Assembly (NCBI RefSeq): GCF_000701505.1
Contig: NZ_JNJB01000006.1
Span: 186,001 to 250,000, forward strand
From: Dyadobacter crusticola DSM 16708
Lineage (GTDB): Bacteria > Bacteroidota > Bacteroidia > Cytophagales > Spirosomataceae
Reading direction: 5' to 3'
DNA: 64,000 bases
Positions 34,471-42,483 of this stretch are shown here, piece by piece (the first letter of the stretch is position 1; each line of letters starts with the position of its first letter). A model generated the notes under the pieces. It saw only the letters and a program-made list of their open reading frames with translations. It was not told where the DNA came from and ran no database searches. The position numbers were made by a program, and so were the translations under genes.

Positions 34471-35601
34471 TTGAACAAACTCACATTTTTTTTCCTGTTC
34501 GCGTCTATGCTGGCGGACATACCTGCGGCTTTTGGCCAGGGTGACTGGTTTAAACGCTTTGTCGCAAAAACCGTTTCTGATACTACTTCCCCAGGCGAAT
34601 CAAGTTTCAGGATTTACCCCACATTGGGCTATTCTCCTGAGACGAGCTTTGAGTTTGGTTTATCTTCCCTTTTAATTTTTCAAGCCAAAAAAGACACACT
34701 GAACCGGCTGAGCGAAGTACAGGCTTTTACATTTGTGACCCTCGAAGGGCAGTATGGTATCTGGCTCGACAATGCGATTTATGGAGATCAGGACAAGTGG
34801 TTTTTTCTGGGCCGCACCCGATTTCAGCGTTTTCCATTGCTTTATTACGGAATTGGCCCGGAAACACCGGATAAAGATCCGGCACTGGTCGACGCAAACT
34901 ACCTGCTCCTGAGGCAGCGGGTTCTTCGTAAAATTGTTCCAAACCTGTTTGCAGGACCAGAAATCGACTACCAGCAGCTTTATAACACCGAGTTTAAACA
35001 GCCGGAAAACCACTTTTACGAAAAACCGCTCGGGGCTGACGGCGCAAGAAATATCGGCTTGGGCGCAGCGCTCGTATATGATACCCGGCACAATGTGCTG
35101 AATGTGCGTAAAGGATTCTTTGGTGAGATATCTTTTTTAAAATACAGTCCGGCGCTGGGCAGCAACCAAAACTTCCGTACGATCAACCTGGATGTGCGCG
35201 GTTCCCACCCGACCAGCATACGGAACGTGCTGGCCTGGCAGGTTTACGGCAGTTTCAATGCGGGGAATGTTCCTTTTAACCAGCTTGCACTGATGGGCGG
35301 CGAAATGATCATGCGCGGCTACTACTACGGCAGATACCGCGACGAAAGTATGCTTGCCACGCAGATAGAGCACCGGTGGCTTCCATTCGGGTTCAGCAAG
35401 CGGTTCGGGGCAGTTGCTTTCGCCAGTACCGCAGTGGTCGGACCGAGAATCAAAGATTTTTCTCTGAAATACATCCGCCCCGCTGGCGGAGTAGGGTTAC
35501 GTTATCTGCTTTTCCCTAAAAAAGATATTTTCCTTCGTCTGGATGTAGGTTTCACGAAAGACGGGCCCGGCTTTTACCTCTTTACGGGAGAAGCATTTTA
35601 A
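34471..35601 (+). CDS. Outer-membrane beta-barrel, Omp85/BamA C-terminal type
   Basis: 376 residues from an apparent TTG start that begins a signal peptide (1-22, AAFGQGDWF). There are no POTRA domains; the protein is essentially a C-terminal Omp85 barrel. Seen: YPTLGYSPETSFEFGLSS, FQRFPLLYYGIGPETPD, GLGAALVYDTRHNVLNVRKG, QLALMGGEMIMRGYYYGRYRD (the conserved loop-6 RGY motif) and a barrel-closing aromatic end (GPGFYLFTGEAF). Short single-barrel Omp85 relatives are common in Bacteroidota; role unknown, perhaps lipid or protein handling at the outer membrane. The stop overlaps the convergent MFS gene by 4 bp. Confidence 0.78.
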   Translation: MNKLTFFFLFASMLADIPAAFGQGDWFKRFVAKTVSDTTSPGESSFRIYPTLGYSPETSFEFGLSSLLIFQAKKDTLNRLSEVQAFTFVTLEGQYGIWLDNAIYGDQDKWFFLGRTRFQRFPLLYYGIGPETPDKDPALVDANYLLLRQRVLRKIVPNLFAGPEIDYQQLYNTEFKQPENHFYEKPLGADGARNIGLGAALVYDTRHNVLNVRKGFFGEISFLKYSPALGSNQNFRTINLDVRGSHPTSIRNVLAWQVYGSFNAGNVPFNQLALMGGEMIMRGYYYGRYRDESMLATQIEHRWLPFGFSKRFGAVAFASTAVVGPRIKDFSLKYIRPAGGVGLRYLLFPKKDIFLRLDVGFTKDGPGFYLFTGEAF

Positions 35602-36734
35602 TCGCGGTGCTTATAACCGAATGCAACTACAAAAAGCAGCACACCCACCAGCCCAAGTGCTGCTGACAGCGAGGTAATCTCGGCGATAATGCCAATCAGC
35701 GCCGGTCCGGCCAACTGCCCGGAGTAGCCGAGTATCGTCACGGCGGACAATGCAATGGAAGGAGGAATGCCCGGAATGCGGCCAGCGGCGGTAAAGAATA
35801 CGGGAATTACATTGGCGGCGCCCAATCCTACAAGCACAAAGCCAAGCAAAGTGGTGGCAGCCCAGGGAGCCAGCACTGCGATCAGAAATCCGCTCCCTGC
35901 GAGTAATGTGCCATATAAAACTACTTTCGCAGGTCCCAGCTTGTGAATAATACCGTCGCCAGCAAGGCGCATCACCGCCATTGCTACGGAAAAAGCGGCA
36001 TATCCCATTCCTGAGAGTGAAGGATCGAAATTGCGGGAAAATTGCAGGAAAACCGCACTCCAGTCGAGCATTGAGCCTTCTGCCAGAAAGATTATAAAGC
36101 ACATCAAACCCAGGATCAGCACAGGTCCTTTGGGTAGTACGAAATTGGTACTATCCATTTTGGCCTCCTCCGAATGCGGCAGCAGGTGCCTGATCTGGGT
36201 GACGGTGATAAGAATGAGCATTGCAGAAATGGTCATGGCGGCAATGTTGGGTGATAATCCTGCTTTGATCAAAAAGCCAAGTCCGATAGAACCAAGCAAA
36301 CCACCGACACTGAACAGGCCGTGAAAAGAAGACATAATGTGACTGCCGAAACGATCCTGCACGAGTACAGCCTGTGCATTCATCGCCACGTCGATAGATC
36401 CCACGCCTGCGCCAAAGACAAAAAGCGCGGCGGCCAGCTGGTAAGCGGAAGTTGTCAGCAGTAGCAGCGGGAGCAATGCAGCGATCACAAATGCGGCGAT
36501 CAATACGATAATCCGGCTTCCATATCTATTGATCAAAAAGCCGGAAAGCGGCATAGTCAGAATTGCGCCTGCGCCAAGTGAGAGCAGGACGATACCCAGG
36601 TCGGCATCATTTAAGCCCAAACGTATTTTTGCAAAAGGTACCATAGGGGCCCAGCTCGACAAGCCGATACCGCACACCAGGAAAATAAGTAAGACTGCTC
36701 TTCGTGCCCGTCGGATCTTCAATTGTTCATTCAT
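35598..36734 (-). CDS. MFS transporter, YbjJ-like
   Basis: 378 residues, 12 hydrophobic segments. It resembles E. coli YbjJ: an N-terminal basic start followed by FLVCGIGLSSWAPMVPFAKI, MPLSGFLINRYGSR (the MFS loop 2-3 motif), GVGSIDVAMNAQAVLVQDRF, FHGLFSVGGLLGSIG, and MCFIIFLAEGSMLDWSAVFL, all diagnostic of this subfamily. Substrate unknown; relatives include inositol- and sugar-linked exporters or importers. Divergent from a DeoR-type regulator with 75 bp between starts and a palindromic operator there, so it is probably the regulator's target. Confidence 0.83.
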   Translation of the reverse strand: MNEQLKIRRARRAVLLIFLVCGIGLSSWAPMVPFAKIRLGLNDADLGIVLLSLGAGAILTMPLSGFLINRYGSRIIVLIAAFVIAALLPLLLLTTSAYQLAAALFVFGAGVGSIDVAMNAQAVLVQDRFGSHIMSSFHGLFSVGGLLGSIGLGFLIKAGLSPNIAAMTISAMLILITVTQIRHLLPHSEEAKMDSTNFVLPKGPVLILGLMCFIIFLAEGSMLDWSAVFLQFSRNFDPSLSGMGYAAFSVAMAVMRLAGDGIIHKLGPAKVVLYGTLLAGSGFLIAVLAPWAATTLLGFVLVGLGAANVIPVFFTAAGRIPGIPPSIALSAVTILGYSGQLAGPALIGIIAEITSLSAALGLVGVLLFVVAFGYKHRD

Positions 36735-36757
36735 CAGGATTGTAGTTCAAATTTCGT

Positions 36758-36789
36758 TTTGCAAACTAATGCAAATTTGCATAATATTG
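36758..36789 (+). promoter_or_regulatory. Candidate promoter of the DeoR-family gene with an internal operator palindrome
   Basis: TTTG (36758-36761), a 20-nt spacer, then TAATATTG (36782-36789; one mismatch to TAnnTTTG). The spacer contains the perfect 14-bp palindrome ATGCAAATTTGCAT (36769-36782), and TTGCAAA-like half-sites lie on both sides. A protein bound there would cover the promoter, consistent with auto-repression and co-repression of the divergent MFS gene. Confidence 0.55.
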
Positions 36790-36809
36790 CAAAAACTATT
36801 TTTCGAAAC

Positions 36810-37559
36810 ATGTTAAAGGAGAAACGCTTCTCTTATATCCTGGCCAAGTTGCAGGATAAGCAGCAGGTAGGCTTTGCAGAACTGAGCAATGAACTGCAAG
36901 TGTCGGAGGATACTGTCCGGCGAGACATTGATATCTTGTCGAATAATGGTTTGTTGATGAAAGTAAGGGGAGGAGCTATCCCTCGCTCGCATAACCCACT
37001 GACATTCAAGGAACGGATCAGTTATCTGAAAGACGATAAGGAGGTAATTGCATTGAAGGCCCAGTCGCTGATCAGGAGCGGGCAAACGATATTTCTGGAT
37101 GGTGGTACCTCTGTTTTTACCCTCGTTTCACTGCTTCCGACCGATATCAAGCTTACTGTCATTACGAATAACACGGCCATTATTCCTGCGCTTTCCGCTT
37201 ACCCGGGTATCAAGTTGATCCTGCTTGGCGGGATTTATTTCAGGGAGTCGGAAACGATCGTGGGGACGCAGGCTATCAAAATGGTAATGAATTTCCAGGC
37301 GGACCTGTACTTCATGGGAGTGTGCGCGCTGGACGTGAACAAGGGTGTTACCGCGAGCTATATGGAAGAGGCTGAGCTGAAACAAGCAATGCTGCAAAAC
37401 TCCGGCAGTGCAGTCGCATTAAGCACCTTCGAAAAGCTCGAAACTTTCGAGAGTTACCGGGTATGTGCCATCGCTGATCTCCAATGCATTATCACAGAAC
37501 TCGACGCAGAAGATCCTAAGTTGCTGCCCTTCCGGGCAGAGGGTGTTAAAGTTCTTTAG
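36810..37559 (+). CDS. DeoR-family transcriptional repressor
   Basis: 249 residues from the ATG at 36810 (MLKEKRFSYIL); the longer frame from 36723 would cross the promoter. N-terminal winged helix: ELSNELQVSEDTVRRDIDIL, then GLLMKVRGGAIPRS, the DeoR hallmark. The C-terminal DeoRC sugar-phosphate-sensing domain has FLDGGTSVFTLVSLLP, LTVITNN, LILLGGIYF and the DLYFMGVCALD segment. These repressors usually respond to a phosphorylated sugar. Divergent from the YbjJ-like MFS gene, the probable target. Confidence 0.88.
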   Translation: MLKEKRFSYILAKLQDKQQVGFAELSNELQVSEDTVRRDIDILSNNGLLMKVRGGAIPRSHNPLTFKERISYLKDDKEVIALKAQSLIRSGQTIFLDGGTSVFTLVSLLPTDIKLTVITNNTAIIPALSAYPGIKLILLGGIYFRESETIVGTQAIKMVMNFQADLYFMGVCALDVNKGVTASYMEEAELKQAMLQNSGSAVALSTFEKLETFESYRVCAIADLQCIITELDAEDPKLLPFRAEGVKVL

Positions 37560-37563
37560 CCAA

Positions 37564-37597
37564 AAAGCGGCTACTGTATCCCTACAATAGCCGCTTT
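37564..37597 (+). terminator. Hairpin terminator after the DeoR-family gene
   Basis: AAAGCGGCTA pairs with TAGCCGCTTT around a 14-nt loop, 4 nt after the DeoR stop. It also faces the end of the convergent GMC oxidoreductase gene, so it may work both ways. Confidence 0.75.
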
Positions 37598-37617
37598 GGT
37601 TCAATGCAAATACTGCA

Positions 37618-39339
37618 CTAGATATTCTTCTTCTTACTCTCTTTAACCGCAAAATCAACCGCGCGGGCGGTGAGCGCCATGTAGGTGAGTGACGGGTTCA
37701 CGCAGGAAGCCGACGTCATTGAAGCGCCGTCCGTTACAAACACGTTTTTCACAGCGTGCAGCTGGTTGTTTCCGTTCAGGACAGAAGTCTTCGGGTCGCG
37801 TCCCATTCTGGCTGTGCCCATTTCGTGGATCGCCATTCCGAGGTACGAGCCGTTATCGTAGGTTTTTACATCTTTAAGTCCTGATCTTTCAAGCATTTCC
37901 GCCGCATCGTTCATCATATCTACCCGCATCTTCTTCTCATTCTCGCGAAGTTCTGCGTCAAATACTACAGTCGGGATACCGAACTTATCTTTTTTCTCTT
38001 TGCTGAGGTACATGTGGTTTTCGTGGTATGGGAGTGTCTCGCCAAAGCCGCCGAAGCCCATTGTCCAGCTTCCCGGTGTGGTCAGCTCTTCTTTGAAATC
38101 AGCTCCGAATGCAAGTTCTGCCACATTGCGCTGCCATCCCTGACGACCGCCGCCGCCCTGGTAGCCAAACCCACGCAGATAATCGCGTTTGTCGGATCCG
38201 ATATTGCGGTAACGCGGTACATAAATACCATTTGCGCGCCGTCCGAAGTAATATTTATCAAGGTCGCCTTCCCAAACACCGCTTGCGCCTGTCCGGAAAT
38301 GATGGTCCATCAAATTGTGTCCAAGTTCGCCGGAATCGTTACCCATTCCATTTGGAAAACGGTCGGAAGTAGAATTCAGCAACAATGCAGCCGAAGCAAT
38401 TGCGCTGGCGCAGACGAAGATAAGTCCTGCGAAATACTCTCTTTCCTGCAATGTTTTGGTATCAACAACCCGCACGCCGGTGGCTCTTCCGCCTGCCTTT
38501 TTGCCGTCGTACATAATCTCCTTCACCGCCGAATCAGGCCGGAGTGTTAACAAGCCTGTTTTTACTGCCGGAGGCAATGTGCTGGATTGTGTACTGAAAT
38601 AGGCGCCATAAGGACAGCCATAAGAGCAGCGGTTTCGGTACTGGCACGGAGACCGGCCTCCTTCGAGCTGGATTTTAGTCGCTTGCGAAAGGTTTGCTAC
38701 GCGGCCGATTGTCATGGTGCGTCCGGGGAATTCCTTTTCGAGGCGTTTTCTTACCTCTTTTTCCACAAAATACATGTCCATTGGCGGGAGGAACTCGCTA
38801 TCCGGCAACTGTGGCAATCCCAGCTTTTCTCCTGAAATACCCACGTGCTTCTCAACATAAGAGTACCATGGTGCAATGTCTTTATAGCGGATCGGCCAGT
38901 CCACTGCAATACCTTCCTTCAAGTTGGCCTCGAAATCAATGTCGCTGAGCCGGTATGATTGTCTGCCCCACATGATAGACTTCCCGCCGACGATGTCCGG
39001 ACGGAACCAGTCGAAGCGCTTTTTCTCTTCGTAAGGTGCGTCCATGTCGTTCATCCAGTACTTCTCGGTATTTTCATTGTAGGGATAGTCGCGGGAGAGG
39101 AACGGGTGCGTTTCTTTTTGTTTTACGGTCAAACGGCCGTTGTACTTGGTTTCCCAGGGCGCTTTCAATGCGTTTTCGTAACCTGTGATGTGTTCCAGGT
39201 TCTTCCCCTTTTCAAGCATCAGCACTTTAAGTCCCTTCTCAGTAAGCTCTTTTGCGGCCCAGCCGCCGGATACGCCCGAACCGATCACGATTGCGTCGTA
39301 GGTGTTTTCTTTTAATGCGTCAATATTAAGATTCGCCAT
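37618..39339 (-). CDS. GMC-family FAD oxidoreductase (gluconate/sugar dehydrogenase large-subunit type)
   Basis: 573 residues. FAD-binding DAIVIGSGVSGGWAAKELTE (residues 15-34) and LMLEKGKNLEH at the N-terminus; WGRQSYRLSD; a Cys-containing insertion CQYRNRCSYGCPYGAYFST (typical of this bacterial branch); and the C-terminal GMC block AIHEMGTARMGRDPKTSVLN with the catalytic His, followed by NVFVTDGASMTSASCVNPSL. No signal peptide; the small subunit encoded 26 bp upstream carries one with a twin-Arg start, suggesting export as a complex by Tat (inference). It oxidises a polyol or sugar with electrons to a membrane carrier. Confidence 0.87.
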   Translation of the reverse strand: MANLNIDALKENTYDAIVIGSGVSGGWAAKELTEKGLKVLMLEKGKNLEHITGYENALKAPWETKYNGRLTVKQKETHPFLSRDYPYNENTEKYWMNDMDAPYEEKKRFDWFRPDIVGGKSIMWGRQSYRLSDIDFEANLKEGIAVDWPIRYKDIAPWYSYVEKHVGISGEKLGLPQLPDSEFLPPMDMYFVEKEVRKRLEKEFPGRTMTIGRVANLSQATKIQLEGGRSPCQYRNRCSYGCPYGAYFSTQSSTLPPAVKTGLLTLRPDSAVKEIMYDGKKAGGRATGVRVVDTKTLQEREYFAGLIFVCASAIASAALLLNSTSDRFPNGMGNDSGELGHNLMDHHFRTGASGVWEGDLDKYYFGRRANGIYVPRYRNIGSDKRDYLRGFGYQGGGGRQGWQRNVAELAFGADFKEELTTPGSWTMGFGGFGETLPYHENHMYLSKEKKDKFGIPTVVFDAELRENEKKMRVDMMNDAAEMLERSGLKDVKTYDNGSYLGMAIHEMGTARMGRDPKTSVLNGNNQLHAVKNVFVTDGASMTSASCVNPSLTYMALTARAVDFAVKESKKKNI

Positions 39340-39365
39340 TTTGATAGTTTTAGCAGGGTTTTGGA

Positions 39366-39896
39366 TTATAGTGCCCAGCTTTTCTGACCTTTTGGCATTT
39401 GCCAGGAGCCATCAAAGCGACCAGGGATCGGCAGGTAATCGAGCGCCTGTGTAGCACCGATCTCGGATGTGAAATAACCAGTCACAGTCAGTCCTTTCAT
39501 TTGCAAGAAGAAAGGCTTGTCAGCCACAGTAGTTTTCCTGATGATCTCATTCTTCTGCGATTGATCGAGAGAAACAAAGCCTTTATTGTAAGTCTGCTTA
39601 CTCAATGCATCAACCTGGTCGAGGCCGGCATAAAACTTCTTCTGCTCATCAATGGCGTAACAATCCTGCAAAACGCGAGTTATAAATTTGTCTGCACCGG
39701 CCGCCTTGGCGCCGGGAGTGCTGGTTGTGGGAATAATTACGTCAGCAACTTCTGCCAGAAGTGCTTCCTGGCTTTCTGTTATGGAAATAGAAGGGCCAAA
39801 ATTCAACTTTTCCCCCATGATCCCGGCCATTAAAGGGGCCGAGAGGGTTCCTCCCAACAGGAAGGTTATTTTCTGAACAGCTTCTCTACGGTTCAT
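39366..39896 (-). CDS. Gluconate 2-dehydrogenase subunit 3-family protein, Tat-like signal
   Basis: 176 residues. N-terminus MNRREAVQKITFLLGGTLSA has a twin-Arg followed by a hydrophobic stretch, as in Tat signals of this family. The body matches subunit-3 proteins: LLAEVADVIIPTTSTPGAKAAG, FITRVLQDCY, GYFTSEIGATQALDYLPIPG and the C-terminal GSWQMPKGQKSWAL. It partners the GMC subunit encoded 26 bp downstream; in known systems this subunit escorts the catalytic one through Tat and helps electron transfer. Confidence 0.87.
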   Translation of the reverse strand: MNRREAVQKITFLLGGTLSAPLMAGIMGEKLNFGPSISITESQEALLAEVADVIIPTTSTPGAKAAGADKFITRVLQDCYAIDEQKKFYAGLDQVDALSKQTYNKGFVSLDQSQKNEIIRKTTVADKPFFLQMKGLTVTGYFTSEIGATQALDYLPIPGRFDGSWQMPKGQKSWAL

Positions 39897-40001
39897 GGAT
39901 TGGGTTTGATATAGTGAAATACGAAAAGGTATAATCGATCTTTAAATATAACACGGATCTGTATTCAAACTATCAAAATCGGACAGGAATGATGCAAATT
40001 C

Positions 40002-40036
40002 CCGATTGTTCATCCAAGAGTGCCGGTTGCTCATCA
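40002..40036. promoter_or_regulatory. Direct repeat resembling a LytTR-type binding site
   Basis: CCGATTGTTCATCCAA (40002-40017) recurs as CCGGTTGCTCATCAAA (40023-40038), 13 of 16 positions matching, with a 21-bp period. LytTR-domain regulators bind two short direct repeats about two helical turns apart. It lies about 105 bp upstream of the GMC small-subunit gene on the minus strand. Confidence 0.4.
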
Positions 40037-40164
40037 AATATTTAAAGGTCGAATTTGCCGTAGCATATTTGAATCATATTCTAGGCCTTTCTAGATCGCC
40101 GATCTCCCCGGTCGGCATATGACTGAAAAGGTTAAGTAATAGAGGAACGTTGAGTAAATAATGC

Positions 40165-40203
40165 AAATAACTTCTCTGAGATTTCAGGGAAGTTATTTTT
40201 TTG
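40165..40203 (+). terminator. Orphan hairpin terminator
   Basis: AATAACTTCTCTGA pairs with TCAGGGAAGTTATT with few mismatches and a 4-nt loop, followed by TTTTTTT on the plus strand. The nearest upstream gene on this strand ends more than 2.5 kb away, so it may end an unannotated small RNA starting in 39.9-40.1 kb. Confidence 0.55.
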
Positions 40204-40276
40204 CCCAATATGGAAGTCGAAGTGTTCTCGGTTAAAGGTCTAACGTGGCGATTCCGGTGCAACTTCGCAGGATTAC

Positions 40277-40615
40277 TTAGAGCATAATCACCCGCTTTGG
40301 TCGGCTCGGATCATATTTTATATTGATTCTCGCGCCGATCCGCAATGCGGCCAGCTCTGAAACCTGCGCCCACCGGTCCAGTTCAATCACATAATTTCTC
40401 TTCTTTTTTGGCTCCACCTGCAACCGTAGCCTGATTTTTGCAACCGGTCCGCTTTGCTCCGCATTGAGCATCTCAACATCCAGGATCGTAGCAGCCGACT
40501 CCTCACCATGAGCTGCGAGATCGCGCTTGCATTGCCTGATTTGACGTGTCCGGATCAATTTCAACCAGGTTAAGATCCCAAAGACAATAATGACCGGCAG
40601 TAAGAAAGTTTGCAT
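40277..40615 (-). CDS. Hypothetical membrane-anchored protein with a DUF3592-like beta domain
   Basis: 112 residues. One N-terminal transmembrane segment (residues 4-20, FLLPVIIVFGILTWLKL), a basic stretch (RTRQIRQCKR), then a predicted beta-rich domain ending in INIKYDPSRPKRVIML. The pattern (ATILDVEMLN ... VAKIRLRLQVEP ... GARINIKYDP) is that of small DUF3592-like proteins where an OB-like fold sits on a membrane anchor. I do not recognise a function. Single gene, divergent from an aldo/keto reductase. Confidence 0.6.
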   Translation of the reverse strand: MQTFLLPVIIVFGILTWLKLIRTRQIRQCKRDLAAHGEESAATILDVEMLNAEQSGPVAKIRLRLQVEPKKKRNYVIELDRWAQVSELAALRIGARINIKYDPSRPKRVIML

Positions 40616-40624
40616 AATTTTAAT

Positions 40625-40647
40625 TTAATTGAGCGCAGCTCAATTAA
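40625..40647. promoter_or_regulatory. Perfect 10-bp inverted repeat with 3-nt spacer
   Basis: TTAATTGAGC, GCA, GCTCAATTAA. It starts 10 bp upstream of the hypothetical-protein gene ATG (40615, minus strand) and about 140 bp upstream of the divergent aldo/keto reductase. It could be an operator or a hairpin in the 5' leader. Confidence 0.55.
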
Positions 40648-40787
40648 GGTTAGCGCGAAGGCTTTCGCAAACGCGATTATTCAAAGGCAGAGCAGCAATG
40701 AGCGATCGAAATAAGTTAGTAGCTGTTTGTAGTATATGTTCGATTTAGTAGAATGCAAGTAATTATTGGTCATAAACAAACGTGAAT

Positions 40788-41837
40788 ATGGAATACAGAA
40801 AATTAGGCGCATCGGGCTTGAAAGTGCCTGTCCTGAGCTTTGGTACCGGTACTTTTGGCGGGGGAGGGGATTTCTTCAAAGCCTGGGGGAACACGCAGGT
40901 GGACGAGGCTAAGCAGCTGGTCGGCTTATGCATGGATGCGGGTCTCAACTTTTTTGACACCGCCAATGTGTACTCGCAGGGAGCCGCCGAGGAAATTCTC
41001 GGTAAAGCGATCATCGGAATGCGCGACCAAATTCTCCTTTCAACAAAGGCTACCTTCAAAATGGGAAGCAAGCCCAACGATTTTGGTTCGTCCAGGTTCC
41101 ATTTGGTGAGAGCTTGTGAAGACAGCCTGCGCCGCTTGCAGACGGACTATATCGACATTTACCATATGCACGGTTTCGACGGCGTGACGCCTGTTGAGGA
41201 AACATTAAGCGCATTGGACGATCTCGTTCGTGCGGGGAAAATCAGATATATAGCGTGTTCCAATTTCTCGGGCTGGCATTTGATGAAATCGCTGACGGTG
41301 TCAGAAAGGTATGGATGGTCGAGGTACGTTGCGCACCAGGCACATTATTCATTGCTGAGCCGGGAGTTTGAATGGGAGCTGATGCCGCTGGCTCTGGATC
41401 AAAATGTAGGTACGATCGTCTGGAGTCCGCTTTCTGCCGGTCGGCTCGGGGGCAAGTACCGCCGCAATCAGCCCATTCCCGCGGACGGTCGCATTGCGCA
41501 GGGCGGAGGAGAAGGCCCGGCTGTTCCAGAGGAATTTTTCTTCAATCTGATTGACGTACTTGATGAAGTGGCGGCTGAGACTGGAAAAACGGTTGCGCAA
41601 GTTGCATTGAACTGGCTTTTGCAGCGCCCAACCGTAAGCAACATCGTGATCGGCGCGAGAAATGAAGAACAATTGAAACAGAACTTAGGTGCAATTGGCT
41701 GGAATCTCACATTGGAGCAGGTGAAAAAGCTGGACGCGGCAAGTGAGAAAGCGCCCGTGTACCCGTACTGGCACCAGCGGAAGAACCCCGATCTCAATCC
41801 GTTACCCGATTTTTACAGTCGTTTTAACCGGGGCTAG
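40788..41837 (+). CDS. Aldo/keto reductase
   Basis: 349 residues from the ATG at 40788 (a GTG 6 nt earlier is possible). MEYRKLGASGLKVPVLSFGT start, catalytic Asp and Tyr in FFDTANVYSQGAAEE, Lys in LLSTKATF, His in YHMHGFDG, GKIRYIACSNFSGW, and the cofactor end VIGARNEEQLKQNLGA. It belongs to the YajO/YhdN-like AKR branch. Physiological substrate unknown; an AKR serves as L-fucose/L-galactose dehydrogenase in some bacteria, but this gene lies 12 kb from the fucose-like cluster and nothing specific supports that. It ends 4 bp before the convergent response regulator. Confidence 0.86.
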   Translation: MEYRKLGASGLKVPVLSFGTGTFGGGGDFFKAWGNTQVDEAKQLVGLCMDAGLNFFDTANVYSQGAAEEILGKAIIGMRDQILLSTKATFKMGSKPNDFGSSRFHLVRACEDSLRRLQTDYIDIYHMHGFDGVTPVEETLSALDDLVRAGKIRYIACSNFSGWHLMKSLTVSERYGWSRYVAHQAHYSLLSREFEWELMPLALDQNVGTIVWSPLSAGRLGGKYRRNQPIPADGRIAQGGGEGPAVPEEFFFNLIDVLDEVAAETGKTVAQVALNWLLQRPTVSNIVIGARNEEQLKQNLGAIGWNLTLEQVKKLDAASEKAPVYPYWHQRKNPDLNPLPDFYSRFNRG

Positions 41838-41841
41838 CGCC

Positions 41842-42483
41842 TCATTGTTTCTGTAATTCGGGGATAAAGAGCTTGTGCTGAATGGCGTACACGATCAGGT
41901 CTGTGGTGCGTTTGACCTTCATTTTGTCCATCACACTGCGGTGGTAATACTGTACGGTATGCACGCTGAGTTTAAGGTCATATGCGATTTCCTTAATCGT
42001 GTGGCCGCTGCACACTCTTTGCAATACTTCATTTTCCCGGGGCGACAGGTGAAAAGCAAGCTGCTCGCCGGCAAACACGCTATTGATCAGCATATCCTTC
42101 AATGCTCCGCTGATAAATTGTTTGCCGGCTGCTACCGCCCGTATGCATTCATTAAATTCTTCAAATAAGGTGTAGCTGGATAATACACCATGCGCCCCAC
42201 GCTTGATCAAGCCTTTGATCGTGTGAATGTCAGGTACATCACAGAGCACGACCACTTTCATCTGTTCCATTGAAGTTGATTTACATTCTTCCAGCAAGTC
42301 GCGACCTTCCTCGTCCATGATGGACAGGTTCAGGATTGCTACGTCAGGGCACTCGTCTGTTATTTCTTGTAAAAAGTCGGCTCCGGCTATATAGGTGTTT
42401 ACACTATACGCCGGATTTTGTAGTAGCAGGTTTTTCAGCGAGTCAACTAGTAGTAGGTTTTCGTCTACAAGAGCAATTCTCAT
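41842..42483 (-). CDS. NarL/LuxR-type response regulator with a degenerate receiver domain
   Basis: 213 residues from the ATG at 42483 (MRIALVDENLLL); the track start 36 nt upstream adds no domain. Receiver at 1-115, LuxR helix-turn-helix at 145-205 (LSPRENEVLQRVCSGHTIKE, then IAYDLKLSVHTVQYYHRSVM). The phosphoacceptor Asp is replaced by Asn52 (AILNLSIMD), the conserved Thr by Cys81 (VVLCDV) and the Lys by Ser103 (GVLSSY); the acidic pair DE near residue 7 remains. It therefore cannot be phosphorylated in the usual way and may act constitutively or sense something else. No histidine kinase lies nearby. Confidence 0.85.
   Translation of the reverse strand: MRIALVDENLLLVDSLKNLLLQNPAYSVNTYIAGADFLQEITDECPDVAILNLSIMDEEGRDLLEECKSTSMEQMKVVVLCDVPDIHTIKGLIKRGAHGVLSSYTLFEEFNECIRAVAAGKQFISGALKDMLINSVFAGEQLAFHLSPRENEVLQRVCSGHTIKEIAYDLKLSVHTVQYYHRSVMDKMKVKRTTDLIVYAIQHKLFIPELQKQ

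Larger units (their letters stand above)
39897..40276. other. 380-bp intergenic region with a LytTR-like direct repeat and an orphan terminator
   Basis: No protein gene is supported here. It holds the direct repeat at 40002-40036 and a plus-strand hairpin terminator at 40165-40203 with no plus-strand gene upstream of it. The remaining sequence is AT-rich and unremarkable. Confidence 0.6.
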
